Positions 29,941 to 42,841 of a stretch of 64,000 nt of DNA are shown here, one piece after another. The notes beneath the pieces are model-generated. The model saw only the letters and a program-made list of their open reading frames with translations. It ran no database searches and was not told where the DNA came from. The position numbers were made by a program, and so were the translations under genes. This stretch comes from Diabrotica undecimpunctata. Its lineage: Eukaryota > Arthropoda > Insecta > Coleoptera > Chrysomelidae. Position 1 is the first letter of the stretch, and the number at the start of each line of letters is the position of its first letter. The stretch is from positions 80,014,641 to 80,078,640 of the forward strand of contig NC_092806.1 of the NCBI RefSeq assembly GCF_040954645.1, read 5' to 3'.

Positions 29941-30636
29941 TAAAAAAAATTGTTTTTGTACGCTTAAAAAAATATTTTAGTTAAAAATGTAATGTCGTTA
30001 AATAGAGAATTAAATTCTCGTTTAAATGTGTCGCATTATACCGATTTCTATTTAAAAAAATTAATGATTACATCACTACACCTACACCGGTGACATCATC
30101 CCTACTCCATGTACGTTATAACATGGGTATTTTATAACAAACATCGACCTGCTTCGGGATTTCCCTCAAAACTCGACGGTTCTCGAAATAATGATAATAT
30201 TCTATAATTTAGCTGTTCACTGTATATTAATTAATGAATAGTCTAGTTTGTTTAAACAATTCGTGAAAAAATAATTTTCTTCCAAAAATCTTTTTTTTTT
30301 TAATACTAGTATCATTAATAATCATTGAAAAAATCGCGTTTTTTTCATTAAATTGTTAATAATTAAAAACGGCTCTAAATTCAAGGCAGGAAACAAGTAG
30401 GTTTTCTTTCTAGAGGTCTACAATAACTAAAAAGTTGTCAGCGACCTGGATTATTGAGTGTCGCGAACATGGTCTATTTTTTGCTTATTTCCCTGGAGTA
30501 TATATTTGATTAACATCTGTGTAATTTCTCTGTCGCTTCCTCGCTGGTTGTGCATATTGCTATGATAGCAGTATTAAAGGTAAATGTTGCAATTGTATTA
30601 TTTTCTAGGACAATAATATAACACGTATACAAAAGG
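29938..30636. other. AT-rich stretch without recognisable gene
   Basis: No ORF above 60 residues with a known motif and no clear inverted or direct repeat. Confidence 0.5.
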
Positions 30637-30823
30637 TAAAGACACTTCTTTGTGGCAGCCCTGCTATAATTTCTTTCAGTTCCGTGTATGTATCTTCCTG
30701 TTTAATTCTGAAATATCTTTCCAAGATGCAGGATTCAATTATTTGAGAGTATCGTTTTGGTAAATATAGTCTTAGTTTATAGTTATGGCGTCTTTGCCAT
30801 ACTTTATTATATACCTGAGTCAC
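30637..30823 (-). pseudogene. Jockey-type reverse transcriptase fragment
   Basis: About 60 residues: TQVYNKVWQRR (decayed AFDKVWH), LRLYLPKRYSQIIES, LERYFRIKQEDTYTEL, AGLPQRSV (decayed AGVPQGSV). These are consecutive RT motifs of Jockey-clade LINEs. Truncated on both sides. Confidence 0.65.
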
Positions 30824-31092
30824 ATCCTAAATTGTCCATCATATTATTCTTCATGATCCATATTTCACATATATTTCTATACATCAAATTTCTATATATT
30901 TTTTAATTTTGTCGTGGAAATACCAAATTATATTGTCGAAATAAAATAGGGTAATCAAATTACATTTCTGAGAAAGGCTGATCCATTTCCTGCTATTCTC
31001 TTTGCTGTTTCTATTGTTGACAAACAAATTTGTCCCATTTGCATTTGTTGAAATGAAAAACTCCAGAAAGTAATAGAATTATAATTTTTTAG

Positions 31093-32875
31093 GAAAGCCA
31101 ATCTTGATTATGTGGATGAAATTTCGAACACGGCACTTGAAAGTGAAGTTCATCCTTCAACGAGTACGTATGTGTAAGAACTTTTTGATATGTTGTTTAT
31201 TAAATATTTCTTAACGAAATTACAAAAAGTTCTATCTTGTTTGAATTTTTCCGTAAGCAAAAAACCATTGACTCTCTTAATAACAAAATTGCTTTTTTGT
31301 AGACATGGCCAAGTGGATTCTGGAATTCGAACAGAAGTCGTTTCTAAAGAGTTTCAGATTCTTGAAAAATCAGGGCAAATGGAAACTTTGTAAGTAAAAT
31401 ATATTTTCGGCAGAGTTGGAGCATAAACATTTTATTTTTAGGTCATCTTCTAAAATTTGTGGAAGAAGAATTATAGACGTCTATCATTTTTCCAAAGCTC
31501 TGCTAAGTTTTACACACTGTGGACTATTTTCTTGTGATGGTAGCACAGTAGAGCTGTTAAAAGAAACCAGAAAGGGATTGGAATCAACTTTTTTATTTCA
31601 ATGTAATATCTGCAAATCGACTGTGGAAGTTTCAACGGATGATCCACATGCGCAACAGATTCCAATCAATACTGCTGCTGTAACTGGAGTGATATCGGTT
31701 GGGTTAGGATATTCCAGTTTAAAAGAATGGTGTTCGACCCTTAATATGTCAGTGATGTTAGAGAGCATCTACAAAAAAACAGAAGAGAAGCTCATGGACA
31801 GTTTCTATAATATAGCCATGGAGTTGATGTTAGCTGCTGGAAAAGAGGAAGAAAGTGGGGGTGAAGGGGGTGAAGTTGATCCAGAAGACAACAAAGCTGT
31901 TATTAGTGTAATAGCTGATGGTGCATGGGCAAGAAGATCAAATAAATCTGTATTTTCGGCCAATTCGGGTGTGGCTTGTATTATCGGAAAAAGAACTGGT
32001 AAGCTATTGTACTTAGGTGTAAAAAACAAGTATTGTTGTGTGTGTGCGTCAAAAAATCCTATTACTCCACACGTATGTTACAAAAATTATAACAGTATTT
32101 CGACTGCGATGGAAAGTGCAATTGTTGTAGAAGGTTTTGTAGAAGAACAGAGCATACAAATGCATAACTTAAAATATAAATATTTTATTGCTGATGGTGA
32201 CAGCAGTACATACAAAAAAATATGTGAAGCCAAGCCGTACGGCAATAACTTTTTTATTGAGAAAATCGAGTGCAAAAACCATGTGTTACGCAATTTTGTC
32301 AATCGATTAAGAGAACAGTCTTCAAAAAAACACAGTTCTGCGGGAAAAGCTATTCCTTTACTATTAAGATCTGTACTGAAAAGTAATATACAACGCCTAC
32401 GAACGGCAATTGACTGTGCTGTCAAATATCACCGGGAAAACAATTCCAGTGACAATCTAAAAATTCTTCGTTTACAACAAGATATGAAAACACTGCGTAT
32501 TACGTGTTCGGTGATCAAAAAAATTGTGCCCCTTATTTTTGTAAAAAACAAAATTTGGACCAGGAAATTAATTACATTCCTGAAATGCAAGAGTGTGGTT
32601 TGTTGTCCGATATTATATCATTCAACAATAGGCTTAAATATCAGCAACAAGTTTGATAAAAAGTGCCACCAATAATAACGCCGAAACCTTCAATTCTATT
32701 ATAACAAAATTTGTTGGAGGTAAACGTGTAAATCACACCAAGAGAGGTGGCTATCGGTTAAGATGTTTGGCGGCAGCAGCCGCAGTAAAAGCAACTGGTT
32801 ATTATAAAAATTTATTTGCTCAAAAAAAATTTAAAAATGGGTCCAACAAACAAAAAGACAAAAAAATATATTAAA
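31093..32875 (+). pseudogene. Mutator-type transposase, spliced and frameshifted
   Basis: Two small exons precede the main one. Exon 31093-31167 (KANLDYVDEISNT...) ends before GTATGT; exon 31303-31389 (THGQVDSGIRTEVV...) lies between TTTTTTTGTAG and GTAAGT; the main exon starts at 31442 after TTTTTAG. Codon phases match across both introns. The main exon has a Cys-rich section (FQCNICKSTVEV), the acidic motifs ISVIADGAWARRS and KYFIADGDSSTYKK, and IECKNHVLRNF (CxxH type), as in insect Mutator-like transposases. Single-base frame breaks near 32520 (A-run) and 32650. The frame then reads LIKSATNNNAETFNSIITKF and FVGGKRVN. Confidence 0.65.
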
Positions 32876-33648
32876 AAACAAAGTAATAATCAGTCTGATA
32901 AAGACTATGACCTAAATGCAGAAGAGTTAGTTCAGTTGTCAGATGAAGACTTCGAAGCAAAAAAACTGAAATTTAAAAAAAAAAATTACAAAAAAATATC
33001 TCAGAAAGAACAGAGATTTTTAATAATACAACGACTCAAAATAACAGTGCTGCATGGTTTATTGAACGTCAACAACGATTAACGTCCAGCAATTTCGGAA
33101 AAATATGTAAATTTCGAGACAAAACAGACAGAACTAAAAGAGTGGAAGCAATATTGAATCCAACGTTTTGTGGAAATAGATTTACGGAATACGGAATTGC
33201 GAACGAACCTAAAGCAAAAGAAATATTAGAAACAATTTTAAATATAAATATTGAACTATCAGGCCTTTTCATACATAATGAATATTCCTTTCTTGCAGCT
33301 AGTCCTGATGGTTTAATAGGTGACTCAGGCGTAGTCGAAATCAAATGTCCATATAAAGCAAGAGAACTTACGCCTGAAGAAGCTATTGAACAAAAAAAAC
33401 TTCAATTTTGCCAACTAATTGATAGTCAATTGCATTTGAAACCAACTGATTCCTATTACTATCAAGTGCAAGGACAGTTATTTATATCTAATAGAGAATA
33501 CTGTTACTTTGCAATATGGACCCCAAAAGGTATTTTATTCGAAAAGATCTATAAAGATGTAAAACTGTGGGAAAATATGCTACCAAACTTGCAAAATTTT
33601 TATTATAATTTTTATCTGAAACAGCTTCTAAAGAAGCATTACACATAA
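32876..33648 (+). pseudogene. YqaJ-type PD-(D/E)XK nuclease domain fused downstream
   Basis: Linker ELVQLSDEDFEAKKLKF, a frame break near 33020, then WFIERQQRLTSSNFGKICKF and a 168-residue frame. Nuclease signature: FLAASPDGLIGDSGVVEIKC (catalytic D, then E-x-K) and YYYQVQGQLFIS, as in phage-type YqaJ/lambda-exonuclease folds. It continues in the same orientation with no splice signal or stop-start between it and the transposase, so the ancestral protein was probably one fusion. Present decay (at least three frame breaks over the fusion) means this copy is dead. Confidence 0.7.
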
Positions 33649-34718
33649 TTCTATTATGTGAATTTGATAGTAATATGCGTGATTTCTCTTTAAAATATAT
33701 ATATTATCTTTCACTTCCATATACTTTAGTATTTTCTTCTCTATTGCATCTTTAGGCCATAAATCTTTGCTGAAATTGGTCATTTAATTTGGACAATAAT
33801 ATTACCTATGAGTCGATCAGGTGTTGCAGCTAAAAAACGATATTCCTGATGAACAAACATTTCTGATGGGCAAATATCTAAAGCAAGCATTTCGTTTAAT
33901 TCTTGTCCTGCAATGGATTGTTTTTCTATTCTATAGGCTGTGAAATTATTTTCTTTATAAGCATTTGAAATAATGTCTTTGGCAACCTAATAGACGTAAA
34001 TCCTTTCATTTTAATTTCATAAATGTTTTTATTCACCACATATCAAAATTTTTCATTTCAGAATATTTATCATCAAACTGTAATCTACGTTCAAAGCCAA
34101 TCAGTAAAAAAAGTAACAAAAAAAACAAACAAAAGAAAATATAAGACAAAAAAAAACGAATTCAGCTATACTGTGACCTCAAAATATCTTGTTATACATT
34201 ATTTTGTAATAAAATTTTATAAAAGTTTGTCTTCGATTTGATTGTTATGATTTACAGGACGATTATTTGTTACCTGTTTGTACCTTTGCTAAGTTGTGAA
34301 TTAATTATTCAATAAATAATATTACTCTGGTATACTCGTATTATTCTAATTACCCCATTACCGCACTGAATATAAGACCACCCGCTCGCTTTATTGTATA
34401 GACCCAAGACTTTTCACCACAGGGGGTGGGTGTCCCGGTTGTAAGTAGGTATAAAGCTCAACTCTAGTACAAGATGACGTTTAGAATATTCTTCATGAAT
34501 GGATTTTGTTTTCGTAAAGAAAGATATTTTTGAAATATAGATTCCACTGGATTTAACCGTTAGGATTTTCGAGGATAAGCCTTAAGGGCATCGTAGATAT
34601 TACAGTTGAGTTTCCTCGAACTGTAACTATGGCGGCTGGGAGAGACCCTTCGGCCGGGTTCAAGAGAGAAATACAGGTTCCAATTTCCTTAAATACTAAT
34701 TCCAGTGTATCACAATTA
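33649..34718. other. AT-rich stretch without recognisable gene
   Basis: Nothing named. A Lys-rich 72-residue ORF at 34023-34241 has no motif. AATAAA near 34313 could be a poly(A) signal. I could not find the outer ends of the Mutator-type element here. Confidence 0.45.
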
Positions 34719-36009
34719 GGTATCTAAATTTTTACAAATTTTAAGTAAGCCATGACAGAATTGTCTAAAACAGACATTTCTCCATTACTGATTATTAATC
34801 CGGTGATTAATGTAACAATGTAACAAATAAAAAAGAAAAATAATTTATTAATAAATTTTACAACACAAAACACAACATTTATGGAGAAATTAAAAACCAC
34901 TTTTAATAAAATATTTTTAATATTTAATTACATAAGGTATTCAAAATGATCTCCTGAAACATTTATGCACGCCTGAAAACGGTCATTGGTAAGAGTCACT
35001 TACATTACGAAGCATTTGTAAACTAACACTTCGAAATAAGTTTCCCATTCTGTCTTTCATCTCATCTCTTGTTGTTGGAGGTATTTTATAAACTTCATTC
35101 TTAACGTAACCCCAAAAAATAAGTCCATATCAGGAAACTGATTGTCAAGTTCACCTTGAATCAATGCATAATAGTGAACAGGAGCACCGTCATGCAAAAA
35201 CCACATTTGTTCAAACGAAGTGGAACGTCTTCCAATAATATGGGCAATTAATTTACTAAAAAAACTAAATATATCTCACCATTTAGATTTTCTTCAAAAA
35301 AATATGGTCTCACGACATGGTTACCAACAATACCTCCTCACACGTTCAGCGACCATCTACTTTGACTGTGTCTATCTATGTGGTATCGGTTAATTGTGGC
35401 ATAATAATGAAAGTTATGCTTATTAACAGAACCGTATTTATGAAACGTAGATTCATCTCCATATAGTACATTATCGATGAAAGCTACCTGTTGATTCATT
35501 CTAAGGTCCATTCACTAAATACGATTCTGTGTTCAAAATCTTCTTGAATTAATTCTTGGTGCAATTGATTACGATAAGGGTACATTCTGTTTTTTGCACA
35601 GAGTAGTAAGTTAGTTCATTTTCTTTGGAAATATGTACTCTGTATACTTGTATGTGGATTTTTAAGTAACTGCCAGCAACACATTTATTTAATTTTTCGT
35701 TCTCAGAGTAGTACTTTTTGTTCGTTCGTGTTTTTTATAAATAACTGAACCGTTGCGTTTAAACCTATCCCTCAATCTTTTAAATCTTGCTGTTTTAGGC
35801 TGTCATCTATCAGGAAACCATTCATGATAAATTCCTACTTATAATAACGCATGTTTAGCATTCCTCCAATATCCAGATCATATCTACAATTTCCTTAACA
35901 GTAAAATTCATTTCAACTATTTTAGTAAGTTTATACACAAACAATTATGGTGAACTGTCAGTTCTAGACAATTCATGACTTACTTAAAATTTGTAAAAAT
36001 TTAGACACC
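34719..36009 (-). mobile_element. Mariner-C with about 50-bp inverted ends
   Basis: Left end GGTATCTAAATTTTTACAAA (34719) and right end the complement of GGTGTCTAAATTTTTACAAA (to 36009). They are complementary over about 50 bp (through AATTTTAAGTAAG and AATTGTCTA). TA at 34717-34718 and 36010-36011. 1291 bp, a normal size. Confidence 0.85.
34960..35640 (-). pseudogene. Mariner-C transposase remnant
   Basis: Minus strand gives pieces of the DDE core in changing frames: GDESTFHKYGSVNKHNF, WSLNVRGGIVGNHVVRPYFF, ENLNGEIYL, then the remains of the W-FL-DGAP and PLD-WGY regions. Several indels and stops. Clearly inactive and older than mariner-A. Confidence 0.65.
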
Positions 36010-36122
36010 TAATTAATAATTTGCTTTTAAAAATAAAAATATCTCAAAACTAATAAATTTATTCGTAGGGAATATTAAATAAAATTGAAGTATGTGTAAT
36101 GGTACTTTTCGATAGTCACATA

Positions 36123-36191
36123 GAATACAGGGTGTTCTATATAAAATTACTGAGAACATAATGTACTTGCGTTTTGACTCACCCTGTATTC
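36123..36191. repeat. 69-bp element with 12-bp inverted ends
   Basis: GAATACAGGGTG (36123-36134) and its complement CACCCTGTATTC (36180-36191). A similar AGGGTGTTGCC/CACCCTGTAAA pair lies at about 36412 and 36484. Possibly miniature mariner-type derivatives. Confidence 0.5.
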
Positions 36192-36596
36192 GATATAAAG
36201 AAATTCAGCAATATCAATCATTTTTAAAAATTTTGACAATTAATAAAAAAATAGAACATGGTTATTGTGTTTCTTTGTAATTATACAGTTATACTTGTTA
36301 CGATTTTCATAGAAAAGTGGTTATAACTTTGTAAATATTCTGTACAACAGAACAAAACTTTATATGGTTGTGATAAGGAAGTGAAGATTTTGAATATAAA
36401 ATTAAATATAGGGTGTTGCCTAAAATTTCTGTTATTAACTTTTATTGCTATCTATTATTACAGTGGATCTACTGAACTTTAATCACCCTGTAAATATCCT
36501 ATATAACATATACAATCTAACAACATACAATAATAGAAAATTGAAATTTCCTGTTTTAATAACATTATTAAAGTTGATACATTCTTCTGTTTCCAG

Positions 36597-36757
36597 AGAA
36601 CATTAAGTAGATATTTTGATATGACTCATGCAACTGCCCAATTAGCTCCTACATTTATAAGCAAAGTTAATACCGCTGTACAGCTATTGCTAATTGGATC
36701 AACATTAGCTGCTCCAGTGTTTAATTATGTTGGACATCCTGCTTTGGAGGCATTATG
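36597..36757 (+). CDS. CRLS1: Cardiolipin synthase exon (CRLS1-like)
   Basis: 161-bp exon between CTGTTTCCAG and GTAATT, phase 0 at the start and phase 2 at the end. Encodes [47 protein letters not shown], matching from memory the conserved late exon of animal mitochondrial cardiolipin synthase (CDP-alcohol phosphatidyltransferase family, inner mitochondrial membrane; makes cardiolipin from CDP-diacylglycerol and phosphatidylglycerol). One predicted membrane segment ([15 protein letters not shown]). A terminal W codon is split by the donor, as expected before the last exon. Other exons are not seen in the window, so the gene must span long, repeat-filled introns. Confidence 0.85.
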
Positions 36758-36758
36758 G

Positions 36759-36762
<4 letters not shown>

Positions 36763-36808
<46 letters not shown>
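36763..36808. repeat. (TA)n microsatellite in intron
   Basis: About 46 bp of TA beginning five bases after the cardiolipin synthase exon's splice donor. Confidence 0.95.
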
Positions 36809-36812
<4 letters not shown>

Positions 36813-37036
36813 CCGCCATCATTTTGAACTCTTTTCACGTTGCAGTAGTATGCTATCATATTCAAATTATAAGTCGTGTATATTCGTTGAGTGTATCTTT
36901 TTAGGCTTGACACCGTTGTCAGTTTTTTAATATTTCGATTTTTTTATATATTTAATTTTTTACACTTACCAGACAGTTTAACCTCTATAGGTAAAATCAT
37001 TGTTTCTTGCGTCAATACAGTATCACTAGATGTTGC

Positions 37037-37040
<4 letters not shown>

Positions 37041-37086
<46 letters not shown>
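37041..37086. repeat. (TA)n microsatellite
   Basis: About 46 bp of TA repeat. The sequence from 36809 to 37530 around it has no gene I can see. Confidence 0.95.
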
Positions 37087-37090
<4 letters not shown>

Positions 37091-37529
37091 TTAAAACACA
37101 GTATGTACATAAATATCGATCGGTTTGGGTAGGGTTCAAAGACCGACATACAAACTTACTGACCAGTTTAGGGTTCTCGGATTTAATAGGTATATTATAG
37201 TTTAGTTGCATATTTAATTTAGCAGGTAATTTTTCCCAGATAATTTTGAAAAATCATAAGTGAACGATCGAAACGAATTTTTGCGCTGCCAGCAACAGGT
37301 AAGTAATACTTGTATTATTATGGTAAAATTCATTTTGATTTACTTTAGTATGTCTTTATTACTGTAATATTTCTACTTAGCAAAATTTTAAATAACTGTT
37401 TAAACTAAATATATATTTGTATACCTAATCGTAAGGTTTTTTCGAAAGACACTTCCCTAGTTTAAAAATTAACTTTTTTTGCAAAATCTGTTTTAAAAAT
37501 ACTATGTTAAAAATATTGCAAAACATGCA

Positions 37530-37860
37530 CAACCATAGGAGAATGAATTTATGCTTTGCTTTCTTCGTCTAGCCATTCACGCCCACATCTGAACATAAGC
37601 CTCTTCAAGTCTTCCTTTCCATTGTTTTTTATTGTACGCTACTTGTAGCCAATTTTTCCCGGCAGTCCTTTTCAGATCATTTGTCCATCTCATAGGAGGT
37701 CTGCCTCTGGGTCTTTTGTGTTGGTATGGTCTCCAGGTTAAAATTGATCTGTGCCATTTGTTTAGATCGCTCCTAGCTACATGTCCAGCGTATTCCCATT
37801 TCAACTTTAATGATTTTTGCACCACATCGGTGACTTTGGTTTTCTGTCTTATCCATGTGT
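37530..37860 (-). pseudogene. RTE-type LINE ORF2 tail fragment
   Basis: Minus strand: VQKSLKLKWEYAGHVARSD, KRPRGRPPMRWTNDLKR, WLQVAYNKKQWKGRLEEAYV. This is the conserved C-terminal end of RTE-like ORF2 proteins. Short, 5'-truncated. Ends 20 bp before a predicted exon of the downstream gene. Confidence 0.75.
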
Positions 37861-37971
37861 TTGCTTTGCTTTGCTTTAGGAAATGGAAAACATGTGAGTA
37901 ACGATCGACTCTTCATAAAAGAAGAGAGTCCACCTCCAAGCCTTATAAATGGAATGGAATTTCTTTTGGAG

Positions 37972-40355
37972 GTAAATACTACAATTATACTCGTACAAGG
38001 TGTGTACGGGCATAATTAAAAATTTTAAAATATCTTTCATTCAACATTCCCTCAAATTCTAATATAATCGACTAATAGTACATTATAATTTTTTATTTTC
38101 AATTTATTGTACTGTCTGACACTACACAGAATTTTTTTTTTGTTCTAATGGAGTAATAAAACATACATTTATTTTAAATTTTAGATGATTTTTGCTAATT
38201 AACTTCTTACGAGAAGGGGTTCTGTGTGAGACATTTATTACACGAGTACTATAATGTCTCACTAGTCCAAAGGATATCAAATTTTATTTAATTTTGTTGA
38301 AATATTTAACACATTTTGCCTGTTAAACTACAATGATAATTCCTCATAACGATTTAAATTATTTGCTTGTTGAAAAAAAAAACAAATTTACATTTGTAAT
38401 TTGAGAAATTAATTTTATACTTATTGCCGTTTTCACTTACAAACAAGAAGTCGTTATCACAATGACATGGTCAATGGTTAAATGAATTTTATAATTATAA
38501 GTTTTCTACTCTGTCTATTCTGACTTTTTCTATAACTTATTAGCAGCAAAGACAATTTAATACAGTTTTGATACCTATTTATGTTTTCAAAATTTGTGTG
38601 GTTTGTAAGGCCATCCTTTCTGGGTATCACACACAAATATTTTGAACTATTTTGTTGAGTAGCTTTGCTTTCATTTTAAATTTCACTTAGGTAATTATAA
38701 TTGTTTAGTTTCACTTAAATAAAATTACTTGCATTTGCCAAAATTCTATTTAATATTTTACATTCCGGACTTTTATAATATAATTTTTAGTTTGGTACCT
38801 ATTGATTGGAATTTTGTTTAAATTGTTTTTTTGTACTTATTGCCCTTTTTAAATTGATAACATTTAAAATAGTTTTTTCTGTTATTTTTGTATAGATATT
38901 GTTTCTACACCAAATAAAACCAAAATTTTTTGACCTGATTCAATAATAACTTCAGGATATGCTTTTACATTTGTCATTTATGTTATACACATTTTAGTAT
39001 AGTCCTTAGTAATAAATAATACATTTTTAATTCTTTTATATTCAACTTTTTGTAGTTGTACAGTTTTAATTCCATTAATTATTGTTACGTAAACATGCCA
39101 ATTAATAATAAGAAATTGCGGAAAGGACAATTACAAATTCATAGCCGAAAAGGTGTTTTAAAAAAAATTTTCGCAATAAAATTTATTTTAATTTTATTTT
39201 AACTTTCTCTGTGAACGATTTCCGTAGTGCAAATCGAAAAGTCAGTATTTTTTATGTAATAATGTATTTATAATTACAAACCAACTGTGGCTAATCCCAT
39301 ATAAACATAACACTTAATTTAAACATGCCACAAGACAATAGTTTCAGAACCTTATTAAAATTTATTTGTTTGGAACGTACAATTTCAAAATACAGTAACA
39401 ACTAAAAGCTGTTAATATAATTTAACAAATATGTATAGTCTTTCTATACATCGTCATCATATTGGATAATTCAGGGTCGTAACTTTTTCGCCTTTAGAAA
39501 AGCATATCCTTACAGTCCATGTTGTGAGGCCGCTCCCGTATGAAAAAATTTCTGATTTGGTTTCTTTGCTGATTCCTGCTCAAAAATGTCCCCTTTAAAC
39601 AAATCAGAACGGCGCCAAAAGCTTATCTTTTTTGCTCCAGATATTTTTTTAGTTTTTTTAGGTCATTTTAAACACAAGAAGGTCTCTTTTAAAATCTGAA
39701 TAATGCGAGAATACGCATTTTCGAGGCTTAAAAACTCGTATGTAAATTATTATTTTAAAAGACTACTTAAACGTCTAGTGGACGCGCATAATAAGTAATT
39801 AAAAAACAACGGTCTAAATTGAAATAAGCCCCGATTATTCGCCAGAATCATAAAACTGAATGTTTAAATTTCAATTTAGGCACTTGGCAACCTCAAAAAT
39901 AATAATTTACATGAGTGTTTAAGCCTCGAAAATGCATATTTTCGCATTTTTCAGATTTTAAATAGCTTATAACTCGAAAACTGTCAACTTTTTAAGAAAT
40001 TTTTAAAACTTTTAAAAATGACAAGAAATCTTTTTTATTTAAAATGACCCAAACATAAAAACATATTTTCCGGGGCAAAAAAGGTAATCTTTTGAATTTG
40101 TTTAAAAAAACTGTTTTAATTTCTGCCCAAAAAATTCTTCCGGTAGCCTTCTCATTTATTTAAAGGGGATATTTTTGAACAGGGATCAGCAAATAAACTG
40201 TGTGCGTCTTTCACAATAAATCGTTGGGTTTATTCTGTCTTCTTGTCTTCTGTCTTGTACTCTCTGATGAACTTTTACAATATTTAGTTAAGTAATACGA
40301 AATTACAATAAAAATATAATTTACATGTACATACCTTAACATAATATTATTTTAG
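37972..40355 (+). other. Intron of the recombinase gene with a degenerate foldback repeat
   Basis: Very AT-rich. At about 39560-40200 inverted arms are visible: GAATCAGC-type and GATCAGCAAAT ends, CCCCTTTAAA with TTTAAAGGGG, and GCATTTTCGAGGCTTAA with TTAAGCCTCGAAAATGC. About 640 bp, diverged, probably a MITE. Nothing else recognised. Confidence 0.55.
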
Positions 40356-42841
40356 GATTTATTCTACGATTCTGAAAAGGATCTTGCGTATTCGCCAAGT
40401 AATCAAAGTAGCGATAATTTAAAAGTAAGTCAGGTAAATATATAATTTTAACATAGTACTAACACTCTAAATTTTAGGGAAGTTATACTAAGTCACACAG
40501 AATAACTCACAAGGAAAGCCAAAGTATTAAGAAAGAACAAGTGTTTCAGGCAACATAGCTGTTGAAATTTTATGTTAACAGTCTTTAATGCAATATGATT
40601 TTTCAAGGTCCAAGGTCTAGAAGTTGATAAACAAAATCAAAACTTTCCCGATGAAATAGATGTAGACATACATGATATTAACAAAATAAGTTTCGATAAT
40701 GTAAGTGTTAATAATCATAATCACATTCCGGTAGTTGAAGTTAATTGTGAAATTAATCAAATAGTAAAAATGGATACAAGTACAGCGCCATCTACTTCGA
40801 CTGCATCAAAACAAACCAGATTAAAGAATTATTGTTATTTTTGTGAAAATCTTGTTTTAAATTTTAGTAGACATCTTGTAACTGCACACCCTTTGGAAAT
40901 AGAAGTTCAAGAGATTTTGTCCAAACCGGCCAAAAGTAGAGAGAAAAGAATTAATTGGACTAATTAGAAAAAAAGGAAATTATTTAAATTCGCAGGTTCA
41001 TTTTAAACCCATGAAAAAAACGAACATACCTTGCGATTAAGATAATTATATTCCATGTGAATTTTGTTTCGGGATTTACGTGTCTAGGAAGTTATGGCAT
41101 CATAAAAAGGTATGTCAAAAAAGATTAAACAAAAGTAAGACAATAAAAAGTCAACTTTTATTTAAACTTGGAGTCGACAATGGACTACAATCAAAAGTGT
41201 TTCCAACTATGAGGTTAGATAATGTCTCAATGATAGCTAAAAAAGACACATTAATTTGTGCATTTTGCATTGTGTTTATGCTAATGTTGCCACTGCTGAA
41301 GTTGAAGCAAATTTCAAAACTATGATACAGCTTTTACAATCTAATTGGAAATTTGATATTTCAACAAAAGTATCAAATCATTTAATCATGCAAAAATGGA
41401 ACAACATTACCGTTGTTCCGCTCCGCTCAAGTTATTAAAGGACTATCTTACTAAACAAGCAGAGATAACTACCAGAAAGTTAAAATCGGATTTAAACGAC
41501 AAGGATTCGTACAAGATATTATTAGAAACAATTTTTTGTAGACTTATACTACTTAATAGGAAAAGACCTGGAGAGTTACAACGATTATTTTTAGATACTT
41601 ACCTTAACTCGGAAAAAGACAAACAACAAAACTACGAGAAATTTTCGGAGGCTTTACTATCTTCTGAAAAATTACTGATGAAAAGCTTTGAACGAATTGT
41701 AATTAGAGGGAAACAAGATCGTGGCGTCCCTGTCTTAATAATCCCAGATGTGCAGGAACATATTAAAATTATTCTCGATGCTAGAAATAATTTTATTAAT
41801 CAGCAGAACAGCTATTTTTTCGCCAGTGTCAAAAATAATGACAAACCAATTATTGGGTATAAAGTATTGTCAAATTATGCTTTTTCATGTAAAGCAGAAA
41901 ATCCTAAGGCATTGACGTCAACAAGACTTAGAAAACACATGGCCACTTTAACGCAATTATTTGAGATGAAGGAAAGCGATTTAGAGCTGTCTACTTTTAT
42001 GGGGCATACGTCAGAAGTTCATAAAAAATCTTACAGACTACCTGATGATGTTTATCAAACAGCAAAAATAACAAAAATTTTACTACTGATGGAGAAGGGC
42101 CAGGCAGTTAAATTTACATCTGAAAATACATCCGAAGAAGTGGATGAAGCAGAGGAATTGAGAGACCTTCATAGGTCACCTGAGCTTACACCTGAACCTA
42201 TTACCAGTAAATTTGGCCGTGATAAAGAGAAAAGCTGCAAACCAATTCAGAGGGAACGTTGGACAGAATTGCAAAAACACACTGTAACAGAACAATTCCA
42301 GCTTCACATTACCAATAAAAAAGCACCGAAGGAAAATGAGTGTAAATAATTAACTCTTAGCCGGATAAGGTGTGCCCATCGGACACACTTATAGATATGT
42401 TACTGTATATTTCGAAAATCACAGTATATTATTACCTCAAAAATTAGGACTTTGTCTACTTTAAAGTAAACTTATTGAAGACAACAACTATTATTTTGAA
42501 CTAACCAAAATAAACTATAAAAAAATAAAATTATTTTTACTAACGTAATCGAACAGTGTGTGTCCGCCGGACACAATTTGCTATTGGATGCAGTTACGCC
42601 ACTGGTCATCAATATTTATCGACTATCGGTTACGTGAAGTACCAAACAAGCTCTGACTTGTCTGACTAGTCATTCAGTTGCATTTTTGCTAGCCTAGATT
42701 GCAGTTTACTTTGTTTGATATTTTTCATATTTTCGTAGTCCTGTAGTTTCGGGTAAGTTTTTCAATTTATTTTACTGGTATTTATTCTTTACGTAGAAAT
42801 ATCTTCACGTAGTTTTCACACATCTACTAAACTATATAATA

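Noticed and set aside
36725..37094. ORFs with long Tyr-Ile runs, also at 22297, 43960, 44049, 51465, 51575 and 63520
   Set aside because: They are translations of (TA)n microsatellites.
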